Below are positions 53,137 to 62,700 of a stretch of 64,000 bases of DNA, one piece after another. The stretch's first letter is position 1, and the number at the start of each line of letters is the position of its first letter. Source of the stretch: Pedobacter cryoconitis (GTDB lineage Bacteria > Bacteroidota > Bacteroidia > Sphingobacteriales > Sphingobacteriaceae); NCBI RefSeq assembly GCF_014200605.1, contig NZ_JACHCE010000010.1:175698-239697 (forward strand). The letters are read 5' to 3'. The notes below the pieces were generated by a model, which saw nothing but the letters and a program-made list of their open reading frames with translations, ran no database searches and was not told where the DNA came from. The position numbers and the translations under genes are program-made.

Positions 53137-53164
53137 TAAAGAGGTTGATTAATCAACCTCTTTA
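53137..53164. terminator. 28-base perfect palindrome between convergent genes
   Basis: TAAAGAGGTTGATT and its exact reverse complement abut (53137-53150, 53151-53164). The hairpin ends in the stop codon of the siderophore-interacting gene and follows the lipoprotein gene by 19 bases, so it can end both transcripts. Confidence 0.7.
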
Positions 53165-53884
53165 CAACCCAATCCTTCCTTCGGCCCAATACCCCTGAAA
53201 CATAATATTTTTTGAACTTACCCCTAAATGTTTCAAGGCCTTTCTAAATCCCTGTATTGAAGCGACATTACCTGTCAGATAAAAAGCAGAGTGCAAAATT
53301 GTACCCTGCTCCATCAGTGTTTGCAGATAAGCAATTGCCTGCCATCCGGGATTTCCGGATGTTTTTAATACGGTTACCACATCGAAACCCAGAACCGGGG
53401 GAACCTTCATATTTTGTTCCAGTAATTCTAATACCCCGGTACACGACTGGCCGTTTTCACCGGTTTCACGCATCAAAGCAGCGTAAAAACTAAGGCTGGT
53501 TTCATCTCCAAAAAAGAAATGATGCTCTTTCTCCCTGTTATATAATTTACGGCCTCCCGGAACGGTTATTTTGATGTGGTCTCCTGCTTTCAGTTGTTCC
53601 ACCAAATCACTTCCTGGTCCATTACCGTGGATATGAAAAATAATTTCAAATGTTCCGGCTTCCCTGTCAAAGGCCGAAATGGTATAATGACGAAAATCAT
53701 TCGGGCTGACACGAAAATTGACAGCAGCACCCGGATAGAAATCGATCCCTTCCAGATTGGCAGTAAAAACTATATTCTTTATCTCAGGACTTAGATAAAC
53801 CTCAGACTTCACTATAGCATTAAGAAATTTTGAAGATAGCAGATTCTCCATCGAATCAGCAATCCATTTAGGTATATAAGGCAT
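53162..53884 (-). CDS. Siderophore-interacting protein (FAD/NAD(P)H ferric reductase)
   Basis: A cytoplasmic flavoprotein of 240 residues. The FAD site is FRHYTISAFD (RxYS/T type) with the following GPGSDLVEQLKAGDHI, and a SIP-type C-terminal NAD(P)H domain ends in YWAEGRIGL. Known members (ViuB, YqjH) reduce ferric siderophores to release iron. It is the last gene of the exporter operon, 18 bases after TolC. This placement links the exporter to iron or metallophore traffic. Confidence 0.85.
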   Translation of the reverse strand: MPYIPKWIADSMENLLSSKFLNAIVKSEVYLSPEIKNIVFTANLEGIDFYPGAAVNFRVSPNDFRHYTISAFDREAGTFEIIFHIHGNGPGSDLVEQLKAGDHIKITVPGGRKLYNREKEHHFFFGDETSLSFYAALMRETGENGQSCTGVLELLEQNMKVPPVLGFDVVTVLKTSGNPGWQAIAYLQTLMEQGTILHSAFYLTGNVASIQGFRKALKHLGVSSKNIMFQGYWAEGRIGL

Positions 53885-53902
53885 AAAACCCGCTGTTTTA
53901 AA

Positions 53903-55219
53903 TTAAAAATTATTTGTTGCTTTCTGCAGTTTAATCCGGGCAAGCATGAGTTCATAAGCACTCTGAATATAATTTCGCTCTGTCACACTCAATGTCTTTT
54001 CCGTATCTATCAGCTCACTGTATGCAAATGCACCAAGCTTGTATTGCTTTTGCTGATTATGGAAAATAGTCCTGGAAAGCTCATAGCTACTTTTTGTACT
54101 CCTCATGTTCAGGACTGCATTACTGAATGAAGTACGGGCCTGCTGGATTTCATAATTAATATCTGATTTTTTCTGTTCCAGGAGCAATTCATTCTGGACG
54201 ATCCTTTCTTTAAATTCCCGTTTTTTACCCTTTATTTTCAAATGTGCAGACAGGGGTACATTCACATTTAACGTCACATAGCTGAAAGGGCTCCACCATC
54301 TCCCATCCCCATAATTAAATCGATTGGACAGGAATTGCTGTGAATAATTTGCGCCCAGATAAACCGAAGGCATTACACTTTGATTCACGTTTTTAAGGGC
54401 CAGCTGATCTTCCTGCTGTCTGAGTTTTAACTGGCAGAGTTCTGTCCTTTCACCTGACAGGTCCTGAAAACTGTTCATATCAGCTTCTGCCCCGTCCAGT
54501 GAATCGCTGATGTGCACATTCGTTCCGCGGGGGATATTGAGCTGATAATATAGTTCCATCAGGCTCAGTTCATAATCCTGTTCTGTCTGTTTTTGAATCT
54601 GCTTTGCATTATCACGGTCAAGTATAGCCCTTAAATAATAGTTCTCTATCAGAGACCCATGTTTATACATTCCTTCGGCGATCATTGCATACTCAGCATT
54701 ACGCGTGGCTATATCAGCTGCAACCCTTTTTTGCAAATCTCTTAACTGTACATTCAGATAAGCCTGGCTAATCTGCAGACTAATGTTAATTTCCTCAGCC
54801 CTGTTTTTTTCCTTTTGAATGGCGAGATTTATTTGACTAAACTTAATTTCATTGATCAAACCAATATTAAAGACCGGCTGACTCAGGTTCAACCCGAAAA
54901 CACTCTCGCTTTTGACTGTAAGCGGAATCAGCTGACTTTGATCAAAACCAGGCAAGACACCACCCGGTATCACTGAATTTTGAAGCTGCGGACTGTATTT
55001 CAAGTTTGCCGTGCCATTGATCTCAGGAAACCAGTTATTCTTGGCCTGAATTATCTTTGAATCTGCGATTTTGACATCATATGCATTTGCTTTAACATCA
55101 AAACGGTTTTGTAAACCAATTTTTATGGCCTCATTACGCGATAGACTCAGCGTGTCTGTAGCAGCCTGCACGTGACAGGCAATTGTGATGAATATAAATA
55201 GAATAAGGATTGGTTTCAT
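53903..55219 (-). CDS. TolC-family outer membrane efflux protein (second copy)
   Basis: A 438-residue channel with a signal peptide (cleavage near ACHVQAA) and the two TolC repeats (IGLQNRFDVKANAYDVKIADSKI; QLKLRQQEDQLALKNVNQSV). It lies 17 bases after the MFS stop and precedes the siderophore-interacting gene. It is a distant paralogue of the channel at 24-25.4 kb. Confidence 0.85.
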   Translation of the reverse strand: MKPILILFIFITIACHVQAATDTLSLSRNEAIKIGLQNRFDVKANAYDVKIADSKIIQAKNNWFPEINGTANLKYSPQLQNSVIPGGVLPGFDQSQLIPLTVKSESVFGLNLSQPVFNIGLINEIKFSQINLAIQKEKNRAEEINISLQISQAYLNVQLRDLQKRVAADIATRNAEYAMIAEGMYKHGSLIENYYLRAILDRDNAKQIQKQTEQDYELSLMELYYQLNIPRGTNVHISDSLDGAEADMNSFQDLSGERTELCQLKLRQQEDQLALKNVNQSVMPSVYLGANYSQQFLSNRFNYGDGRWWSPFSYVTLNVNVPLSAHLKIKGKKREFKERIVQNELLLEQKKSDINYEIQQARTSFSNAVLNMRSTKSSYELSRTIFHNQQKQYKLGAFAYSELIDTEKTLSVTERNYIQSAYELMLARIKLQKATNNF

Positions 55220-55236
55220 GTTGAATTGTGATTGAA

Positions 55237-56799
55237 TTAATGTGCATCTACAGGTGGTTCCTGCTTGTTTTCAGGTGTTTTAATCAGAAGGATTACAGGT
55301 ATACAGAGAATGAATAAACAGGCGAAGCTTAAGAAACCATGATTGTAACTAATCAGTGTTTGCTGCTTGATAAGAATCATCTCCAGCATCTTATATGCTG
55401 CCTGAGTTGCCTGATCATCTGCATAACCTATGCCTTTAAAGGTTTGAGTAAACAGACTTATCCTTTCTTGTGTGGCTATACTAAATTCTGTGATACTGCC
55501 TGCCAGGTGATGACGGACAAATGCGTCACTTTTAGTCGTATAAATACTGATAATAGCAACACCAATTGCCCCGCCCAATTGCCTGGTCATTGTCGAAAGG
55601 CCTGTAGCCTGCGCCAGATCTTTCCCTCTGAGCGTACCAACTGCGATGCCTATCATATTTGGTGCGATGAAGGCCACACCAATATTGCGTAGAATAAAAG
55701 GCCAGAAAAACTGATCCCCTGTAGAGTCCGGCGAAACAAATCCCATAGGAAGGAGAGAAATAATCACAAGTATCAACCCAGTAATCATCAGGATTTTGAC
55801 ATTTGTCCCTGGGAACAGCTTTTTTACCAGAATCATTCCAATTGCACTCGCAATACCTCCTGAAATAAGAAATTCGCCTGTTTGAGTGGCTGTCCATCCT
55901 AAAGAAACCTGTGCCAGCAGCGGAAAAATAAACAAAGTCCCATTGGCCATAATACCATACATCAAACCGATGAGATTGCCCAATACCAGGTTAAAATTTT
56001 TATAAAGTTTCAAATCAACCGCAGGATAATCCGTTGTCAGTTCTCTCCATATAAATGCAATGAAAGAAAAAATTGAAATGGCAAAGAAAATCCGGATTTC
56101 AATACTGTCAAACCAGTCATGAATAGATCCTTCTTCCAGTACATACTGTAAAGATCCCAGGGCCATAGCGATAAAGGCAATACCAGCCCAGTCGATTTTT
56201 GGTGGTTTTACAGCCCCTTCCAGATCAGTGATGTACTTCCAGGAAAGCAGTCCTCCAATTATACCCAGTGGCACATTGACAAAAAAGATCCAGTGCCAGG
56301 ATAAGGTATCGGTAATATATCCTCCAAGTACAGGACCGAAAATCGGGCCTAACATTATTCCCAATGCAAAAACCAAAAAGCCGCTTTTAGCTTGTTCAGG
56401 AGGAAAAGCACCGAGTACAATTGACATTGCTGTTGACAACAATCCGCCCCCGGCAAGCCCCTGAATAAAGCGCCAGATCACTAATCCCCAGAGTCCTGAA
56501 GAGAAACCGCATAACAGGGATGCTAAAGTGAAAACGAATACAGAACCTGTAAAATAACGTTTTCTGCCAATTAAATTAGCCAGCATTCCGGACAGCGGAA
56601 TGATAATCACATTCCCTATACCATAGGCTGTAGAAACCCAGCCGATTTCGGTCACGCCTGCACCAATATTTCCGCTGATTTCTCTTAAGGAAACATTTAC
56701 AATCGTAGAATCAATCAGCTCCATTACTGCGCACGAAAGACAGGTCAGTACCAGGATCCACTTGGCGGCTCCGGTAGGATATTGAGTTTCATCTGCCAT
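55237..56799 (-). CDS. MFS transporter, DHA2 (EmrB-like) exporter (second copy)
   Basis: A 520-residue pump with 14 helices. The DHA2 motifs VNVSLREISGNIGAG, WVSTAYGIGNVIIIPLSGML and WRFIQGLAGGGLLS are present. It lies one base after the HlyD stop. Together with HlyD and TolC it makes a complete tripartite exporter; candidate cargo is the product of the adjacent NRPS or a siderophore (inference). Confidence 0.88.
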   Translation of the reverse strand: MADETQYPTGAAKWILVLTCLSCAVMELIDSTIVNVSLREISGNIGAGVTEIGWVSTAYGIGNVIIIPLSGMLANLIGRKRYFTGSVFVFTLASLLCGFSSGLWGLVIWRFIQGLAGGGLLSTAMSIVLGAFPPEQAKSGFLVFALGIMLGPIFGPVLGGYITDTLSWHWIFFVNVPLGIIGGLLSWKYITDLEGAVKPPKIDWAGIAFIAMALGSLQYVLEEGSIHDWFDSIEIRIFFAISIFSFIAFIWRELTTDYPAVDLKLYKNFNLVLGNLIGLMYGIMANGTLFIFPLLAQVSLGWTATQTGEFLISGGIASAIGMILVKKLFPGTNVKILMITGLILVIISLLPMGFVSPDSTGDQFFWPFILRNIGVAFIAPNMIGIAVGTLRGKDLAQATGLSTMTRQLGGAIGVAIISIYTTKSDAFVRHHLAGSITEFSIATQERISLFTQTFKGIGYADDQATQAAYKMLEMILIKQQTLISYNHGFLSFACLFILCIPVILLIKTPENKQEPPVDAH

Positions 56800-56800
56800 A

Positions 56801-57877
56801 TCAATTTACCTTTACTTTGACCAATACACTTAGCCCGGGATATAATTGACTATACTCAGTTTGCGGATCAAGTTTGATTTTCACCGGAAAACGCTGGGCG
56901 ATTTTAATAAAATTCCCAGTGGAATTGTCCGGAGGTATAAGTGCAAAACGCGATCCTGTAGCTCCTCCATAAGAATCAATTGTACCGGTCAGTTTCTTAC
57001 CTTCATAGGCATCTACAGTGACCTGTACTTTTTGTCCTGTTTTGATTTTCTCTATCTGAGTTTCCTTGAAGTTGGCTGTAACCCAAAGGTTTTTATGATT
57101 GATAAGCGCGCAAAGGGATTGTCCGGCAATGATAAACTGTCCTGTCTGTACATTTCTTTTGGTAACAATTCCATCAAAAGGTGCTATAATACAGGCATGG
57201 CGCAACCGTTCTAAAGCAGCGGTCAGTTCTGCCTGTTTTTTAAGGATAATATTCCCTGCAACAGAAACCTGTTTTCGTTCTGCCACAGCACGTGTCTTTA
57301 ATCCTGAAGATGAACTTGATGAAGATAGCTGCATAGCTTTCGCTTTAAGATAAGCAGCTCTGGCTACATCCATTTGCGTTTGCGACTGCTCATAACCATT
57401 TTGGGTAATGGCTTTAATTTCCAGTAATTGTCTGGCCCGGTTAAAATCCTGTACAGACTTATCGTAGGTTGCTTTTGCAGATTGAATTCCCTGTTCGTTA
57501 GAGGTAGATTCGAAAAAAGCAGCATTTGCATTTTGAATGCTAGCTTCGGCCATATTGCCCGATACATCTGCATTCAATCTGGCATTCTCTAATTCTGCCC
57601 TGATCTGGCTAAGCTCTGCATTTAGTTCTACAGTGTTAAATACAATCAGGGTATCTCCTTTTTTAACTTCCTGGTTATCCTTGAAACGGATTTCGGTAAC
57701 ATAACCGGTAATTCCTGCTTTAACAGGTAAAAGATCACCATCCAGCTGGGCATTGTCTGTAGTTTCATAGGCCAGTCCGCTGATATATGAACTAATCGCA
57801 AAAATTAGAAGTACAACAGCAATCAGGCCACCAATTACCAATTTTTTATTATTCTTTTTTGGTGCATTTTCTTCCAT
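56801..57877 (-). CDS. HlyD/EmrA-family periplasmic adaptor (second copy)
   Basis: A 358-residue membrane fusion protein. It has an N-terminal Lys-rich tail, one helix (about 13-34), a split lipoyl domain (VKAGITGYVTEIRFKDNQEVKKG and the matching HACIIAPFDGIVTKRNVQTG half), a helical hairpin, and the closing RFPVKIKLD barrel. It is first in the transport operon, 77 bases after the AraC gene. Confidence 0.88.
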   Translation of the reverse strand: MEENAPKKNNKKLVIGGLIAVVLLIFAISSYISGLAYETTDNAQLDGDLLPVKAGITGYVTEIRFKDNQEVKKGDTLIVFNTVELNAELSQIRAELENARLNADVSGNMAEASIQNANAAFFESTSNEQGIQSAKATYDKSVQDFNRARQLLEIKAITQNGYEQSQTQMDVARAAYLKAKAMQLSSSSSSSGLKTRAVAERKQVSVAGNIILKKQAELTAALERLRHACIIAPFDGIVTKRNVQTGQFIIAGQSLCALINHKNLWVTANFKETQIEKIKTGQKVQVTVDAYEGKKLTGTIDSYGGATGSRFALIPPDNSTGNFIKIAQRFPVKIKLDPQTEYSQLYPGLSVLVKVKVN

Positions 57878-57954
57878 TATTTTGTTCTTTTTATTTCACA
57901 AAGTAATGGCATTGTCCAGGGAAGAACAATGAAGGAACAGGAGGAATGTCTGGA

Positions 57955-58809
57955 CTATTTGTGGTATTTATGACGGAATTTCAATGGGGCAAGGCCTGCA
58001 ATCTTTCCGAAAAGACGAATGAAATAAGTGGCATCAGCATATCCCAGGTTTTCTGCGATTTCTTTAACTGTACTATCTGTATAAAAAAGCATTCTTTTCG
58101 CTTCCAGTATAATTTCCTGATGTATCCAGTAGCTCACAGGGCGCCCGGTCGTACCTTTCACCACTTCATTGAGATAGGCAGCAGAGATATTTAATGCCGC
58201 TGCATATTCGGCAGGGCTCTTTATTTTCCTGAAACTGGCTACAAGCAAATTCCTGAACTGCCTTGTGATGATAACCGGACGCAGGTTTGCCTGTGGAAGG
58301 ATGTTTTCATCATACTGGCAGCAGGACACGAATAAACTTAAACAGACATCAAGCATTGAAGGTAAGGTCTGACACTGAATACCGGCATTCGACTGCTGTT
58401 CTATCTGCTGTAATAAGATTAAGCTATCTCTTAGTAAAACTGCTTGTGATTCTTGAATAGAAACCTGTGCATTCCGTATAGCGAACTCCGTAACTGCTGT
58501 GCGAAAAGCATCTTTAATCCAGTCTGCCCCTATTGCCATTGCCCACATATCCGCCTTTTGTAATGAAATCCCATAGTGTATCTGACCTGGAAGAATACAA
58601 AAAACAGCCGCCCCGGTAATGGTTATTTCCTGAAAATCAACCACCATTTTACTTAGCCCCTGTTCCTGAAAAATAAACATGTAATTGTTATCCCGGTGCG
58701 CTTCAATCTTACCCGCAAAATTCTGATTATCAACAAGTCTTATAATCTCAAAATTCTGTTTTGATCTTTCCTGCAGATTGTACATCGGGATTGGCAGTTT
58801 TGTTCTCAT
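57955..58809 (-). CDS. AraC-family regulator of the second exporter
   Basis: A 284-residue regulator whose C-terminal double helix-turn-helix is clear (SPAEYAAALNISAAYLNEVVK; VKEIAENLGYADATYFIRLFGK). The N-terminal domain is a loose cupin-type sensor. It lies upstream of HlyD on the same strand, unlike the first exporter, where the regulator is divergent. It probably activates the operon in response to a ligand. Confidence 0.85.
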   Translation of the reverse strand: MRTKLPIPMYNLQERSKQNFEIIRLVDNQNFAGKIEAHRDNNYMFIFQEQGLSKMVVDFQEITITGAAVFCILPGQIHYGISLQKADMWAMAIGADWIKDAFRTAVTEFAIRNAQVSIQESQAVLLRDSLILLQQIEQQSNAGIQCQTLPSMLDVCLSLFVSCCQYDENILPQANLRPVIITRQFRNLLVASFRKIKSPAEYAAALNISAAYLNEVVKGTTGRPVSYWIHQEIILEAKRMLFYTDSTVKEIAENLGYADATYFIRLFGKIAGLAPLKFRHKYHK

Positions 58810-58974
58810 TTGTTATCTTATTAGGAGGCCGGAATGTACATTGTTTTCAGTAATACAGTAATAGACGATTCTAAGTAATCACTGGACAAATCGTGGTACA
58901 CCTGATTACTTATAGTGCCCCACCGTCAACCAGAAAACTGAAACAATTGCAAGATCATTACCTAATCAAAGAAT

Positions 58975-59014
58975 AAAAAAAAAGCCATCAAAATTATGTT
59001 TTGATGGCTTTTTT
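58975..59014. terminator. Bidirectional terminator downstream of the NRPS operon
   Basis: A 16-bp stem (A6GCCATCAAAA at 58978-58993 with 58999-59014) with a TTATG loop is flanked by A-runs and T-runs on both sides. It is 17 bases beyond the thioesterase stop and closes the NRPS transcript. Confidence 0.85.
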
Positions 59015-59031
59015 CAATTAAAATATTGTAG

Positions 59032-59736
59032 CTAATTGTCCCTTATAGCTTTCTTAATCACATTACTGAGCGCTAAAGGATGTTTATAAATAAAGAAATG
59101 ATCCCCTTGAAGGACCTGGTATTTAAATGTCGACAATGTGTATGCTCTCCAATTCTCAATCTTGTCCACTTTTGATTCAGAATCCCCCATCAGTGCATAG
59201 ATAGGAATACTTATCGGATTCAGTTTTTTCATCAGATGGCAAGTTTCAACGACTTCAAAATCTGCCCGGATAATTGGCTCTACGAACTGATATAACTCTT
59301 TATTGTCTAAAACTTCATTTGGCATACCCCCCAGTCTCTTCAATTCATTCTTAAATTCATCATCAGGGAGCAGGTGTCTGGATTTTGAACTAAAAACTCC
59401 AGGGCCAGCATTTCCAGATACAACAATTGCTTCCGGAAAATGTCCATCCAATTCTAGTAGATGTGCAATTCTCAAAACTAATAAAGCGCCCATACTATGA
59501 CCATATAGTAAGAAACTGGAAGAATTTAACTTAGCTAAAATTTGCAGATAGAGATCTTTAGCAGCATCAATAAAGTCATTTAAAATATGTTCGTTGATTC
59601 TGTTACCTCTACCTGGAAGCTCAATAGGAATAAAATCGTATCCTCTGAAATGTTCTTTCATAAATTGAAATGAATAAACATTCCCACCTGCAAAATGCAC
59701 TAAAAACACCTGAGTTTTTGGACTAAGATCTTTCAT
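59032..59736 (-). CDS. Type II thioesterase (NRPS-associated)
   Basis: A 234-residue alpha/beta hydrolase that removes wrong acyl groups from carrier domains. The triad is visible: S81 in YGHSMGAL, Asp185 in MGDSES and His213 in QGDHFFIY. Neighbour evidence is strong: it starts 49 bases after the NRPS stop on the same strand. It proofreads the synthetase rather than releasing the final product, which the NRPS's own TE does. Confidence 0.9.
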   Translation of the reverse strand: MKDLSPKTQVFLVHFAGGNVYSFQFMKEHFRGYDFIPIELPGRGNRINEHILNDFIDAAKDLYLQILAKLNSSSFLLYGHSMGALLVLRIAHLLELDGHFPEAIVVSGNAGPGVFSSKSRHLLPDDEFKNELKRLGGMPNEVLDNKELYQFVEPIIRADFEVVETCHLMKKLNPISIPIYALMGDSESKVDKIENWRAYTLSTFKYQVLQGDHFFIYKHPLALSNVIKKAIRDN

Positions 59737-59785
59737 AACTCCATTTAGTTTTGGTCATATCGTAAAAAATTCTTGTAGCCATAAA

Positions 59786-62700
59786 TTAATGTATTATTTC
59801 AATTATATGTTCTGCAACTCTTGCAACAAAAGGTTCTTTAAGAAGATCATAGTGATTACCCTGTAAATCAATAATTGTTATTTTTTCACACAAACTACCT
59901 CCAATTTGCGCTACATCCATATCTGAGGTCTCTGCTTTCATATAAATCAACTGCCCCTGAACCTTTTCATCATTTTTGTAACTGTAGTTCTTTAGTGCAT
60001 ATCTTAATGATCTGATCGCATTTATAGATTTAATTGTGCCATTTAACCCGGTTGAATCATCAGGAACAGAAATAAGGTTAACCATATCCTTTGGCAACAG
60101 ATTCACAATATGTTCATGGCTTATCTCCTTTTCAAAATATTCGGCAGCTAATTCCCAGCATTCTTCTATTGTTTTTAAATCTGCCAGCTGACTGATCACT
60201 TTTTGATCAACTCCTCCAATAAGATCTTTTTCTTCATTTAAACCAAATCCAGAATCAACAGGAATACTAGTCTTGTGTATTGGTAATGGTGAATCAATCA
60301 TAATTATTATATTATCTCTTTCACCTGCAATTTCCAATTGCTGCAACATTTCAAGGGCTATTGTACCGCCTAAACTCCAGCCAACAATTTTATATGGCCC
60401 TGTTTTTTGAACAAGCTTTAATCTCTTAATATATTCGGATGCTATGTTTTTGATATCAGCATGCTGAGGAGCAAAAGAACTTAACAGATCGCTTCTTAAT
60501 CCCCAGCAATTATACTTTTCAAGCAACCCAGCTAATACAACATAACCTTGAATACCTCCACTTACTTCATGAATGAAGAACAAATTCTCACTAACACTTT
60601 TATTCCCCTGAAGCAGAATCAGGTTTTCATCGTTGAAGACATTACTGTTTTCCTTAAGTGTAATGACTCTGGCAAGAGAATGGATTGTTGGAAATTTAAA
60701 AAGATCCACAAGTCCAATTCCTTTTTTTATTTTATGATTTACCTGCGAAATCAGTTGAATTGCTTTCAGCGAATGACCACCCAAATCAAAGAAACTTCTG
60801 TTTACACTGATCTTATCCTCATCTATTTTCAGAATCTCAGACCAGATACTTAGTAGTTTCGTTTCTATCAGATTGGATGGCCCCTGATAACTATCTTCTG
60901 TATTCAATACAATCTCAGGAAGTGCCCGGCGATCTATTTTACCGTTTACTGTGAGTGGGAATGCTGTTAAATGAACATAATAAGAAGGCAGCATATAATC
61001 AGGAAGTATATCCTGAAGACGCTGTTTTAAATCCGCTATAGCTTCTGCTGCTGTATAATAAGCCACCAGGTATTTATCATCTCCCTGCTCTTTAACAAGT
61101 ACCAAAGCCTGATTGATTTCTTCCAGTCCGCTGATCACTACTTCAATCTCTCCGGGCTCAATACGGTAACCACGGATCTTCACCTGGTCATCAATACGGC
61201 CCAGGTAGTCAATATTTCCGTCTTCCGTCCAGCGAACTAAATCACCCGTACGGTACATCAGACTACCCGGTTCAAAAGGATTCTCTACAAACTTCTCTGC
61301 TGTTAAAGCTATATTATTCACATAACCGCTTGCCAGCCCTAAACCTGATACATAAAGCTCTCCGGCTACTCCCTCAGGACTTAATCCCTGATACTGATCC
61401 AGAATATAAACTTTGGTCCCAGTTATCGGACGGCCAACAGGAACTCCCGAACCAGAACTTATCATCTGCGCGGCCTGATAAACAAGACAACTTATGGTAC
61501 ATTCTGTGGGACCATATTCATTGTAAAAATCATATTTATCCAGGTAACGGTTAGCCAGTTCTGCTCTGCAAACCTCCCCTCCGGCTATAATACGACGCAG
61601 GTTATTAGGCTCTGACAGACTGATACTTTCCAAAAACGAAGGCGTAGCATGCAGGTGCGTGACCTGGTGGTTATGCAAATAAGAATTGAACAGTGCCTGA
61701 TCTGTAAGCACTTCCTTTCCGATCAAAACCAAACCTGCTCCGCTTAACAAGGCCAGCCAGATCTGCTCAACCGAAGCATCAAAACTGATTGTCGAGAACT
61801 GAAGGATACGGTCAGTATTGTCTATTTTAAATAAGTTCAGCTGACTTTGTATATAATTAACCAGGGAAACATTGTTCACCATCACTCCTTTAGGTTTTCC
61901 GCTACTTCCTGAAGTATAAATGATATAAACCAGGTCCTCGGGTTCACTCACCAGAAGCTGAATCCCTTTTAAACTGTCCTCTGTTTTAACTTCATCAATA
62001 TCCAGCACTGAAATATGGTCCTGATAAAGTTCAGCATAAGCTGAGGAAGTTAACAGAAACCCTGAACCACTGTCCGTTAACATATAAAGAATACGCTCCT
62101 GTGGTAAAACGCTGTCAATCGGCACATAAATACCACCCGCTTTTAGAATACCTAAAATCCCGATAATCATATCAAATGAACGTTCAAGCAGCAGTCCGAT
62201 CACTGTTCCGCTAACAACTCCCCGACCTGCTAAAAACAAACTTAACTGATCTGACTGCTCATCAAGTTCCTGGTAGCTCAATACCTGATCCTCAAAAACC
62301 AGAGCTACTGCATCCGGGCTTTGCAAAACCTGTGCTTCAAACAACTGAACAATTGTCTGGTTAGCAGAATAAGCAGGTATTGCACCTGTCCCCAGTTCCA
62401 GTAAACGCGAACGCTCAGCTGGAACAAGCAAACCAATTTCACTTAACCTGATATCCGGAGCAGTTAAAACCTGCCCGACAATATGTTTAAAATAAGTTGC
62501 GAAACGACTGATCGTCGTCTCTTTAAACAATTCTGCGGAGTAACCAAAGCTCAGGTATAGCTTACCCGAATCTTCAATGGCAGCAAGGGACAGATCAAAT
62601 TTCGAACTTCCATCTCCTTTCTGCTGATAAGGATTTAATGTCAAACCCGGAATGACTAATTCTTCGCGCTCAAAGTTTTCATAAGAAAACATGACCTCAA

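Noticed and set aside
58850..58976. Short open stretch after the AraC start, ending ..QLQDHYLIKE
   Set aside because: Only about 30 codons and no recognised family; it could be the tail of an old insertion but there is not enough to claim it.
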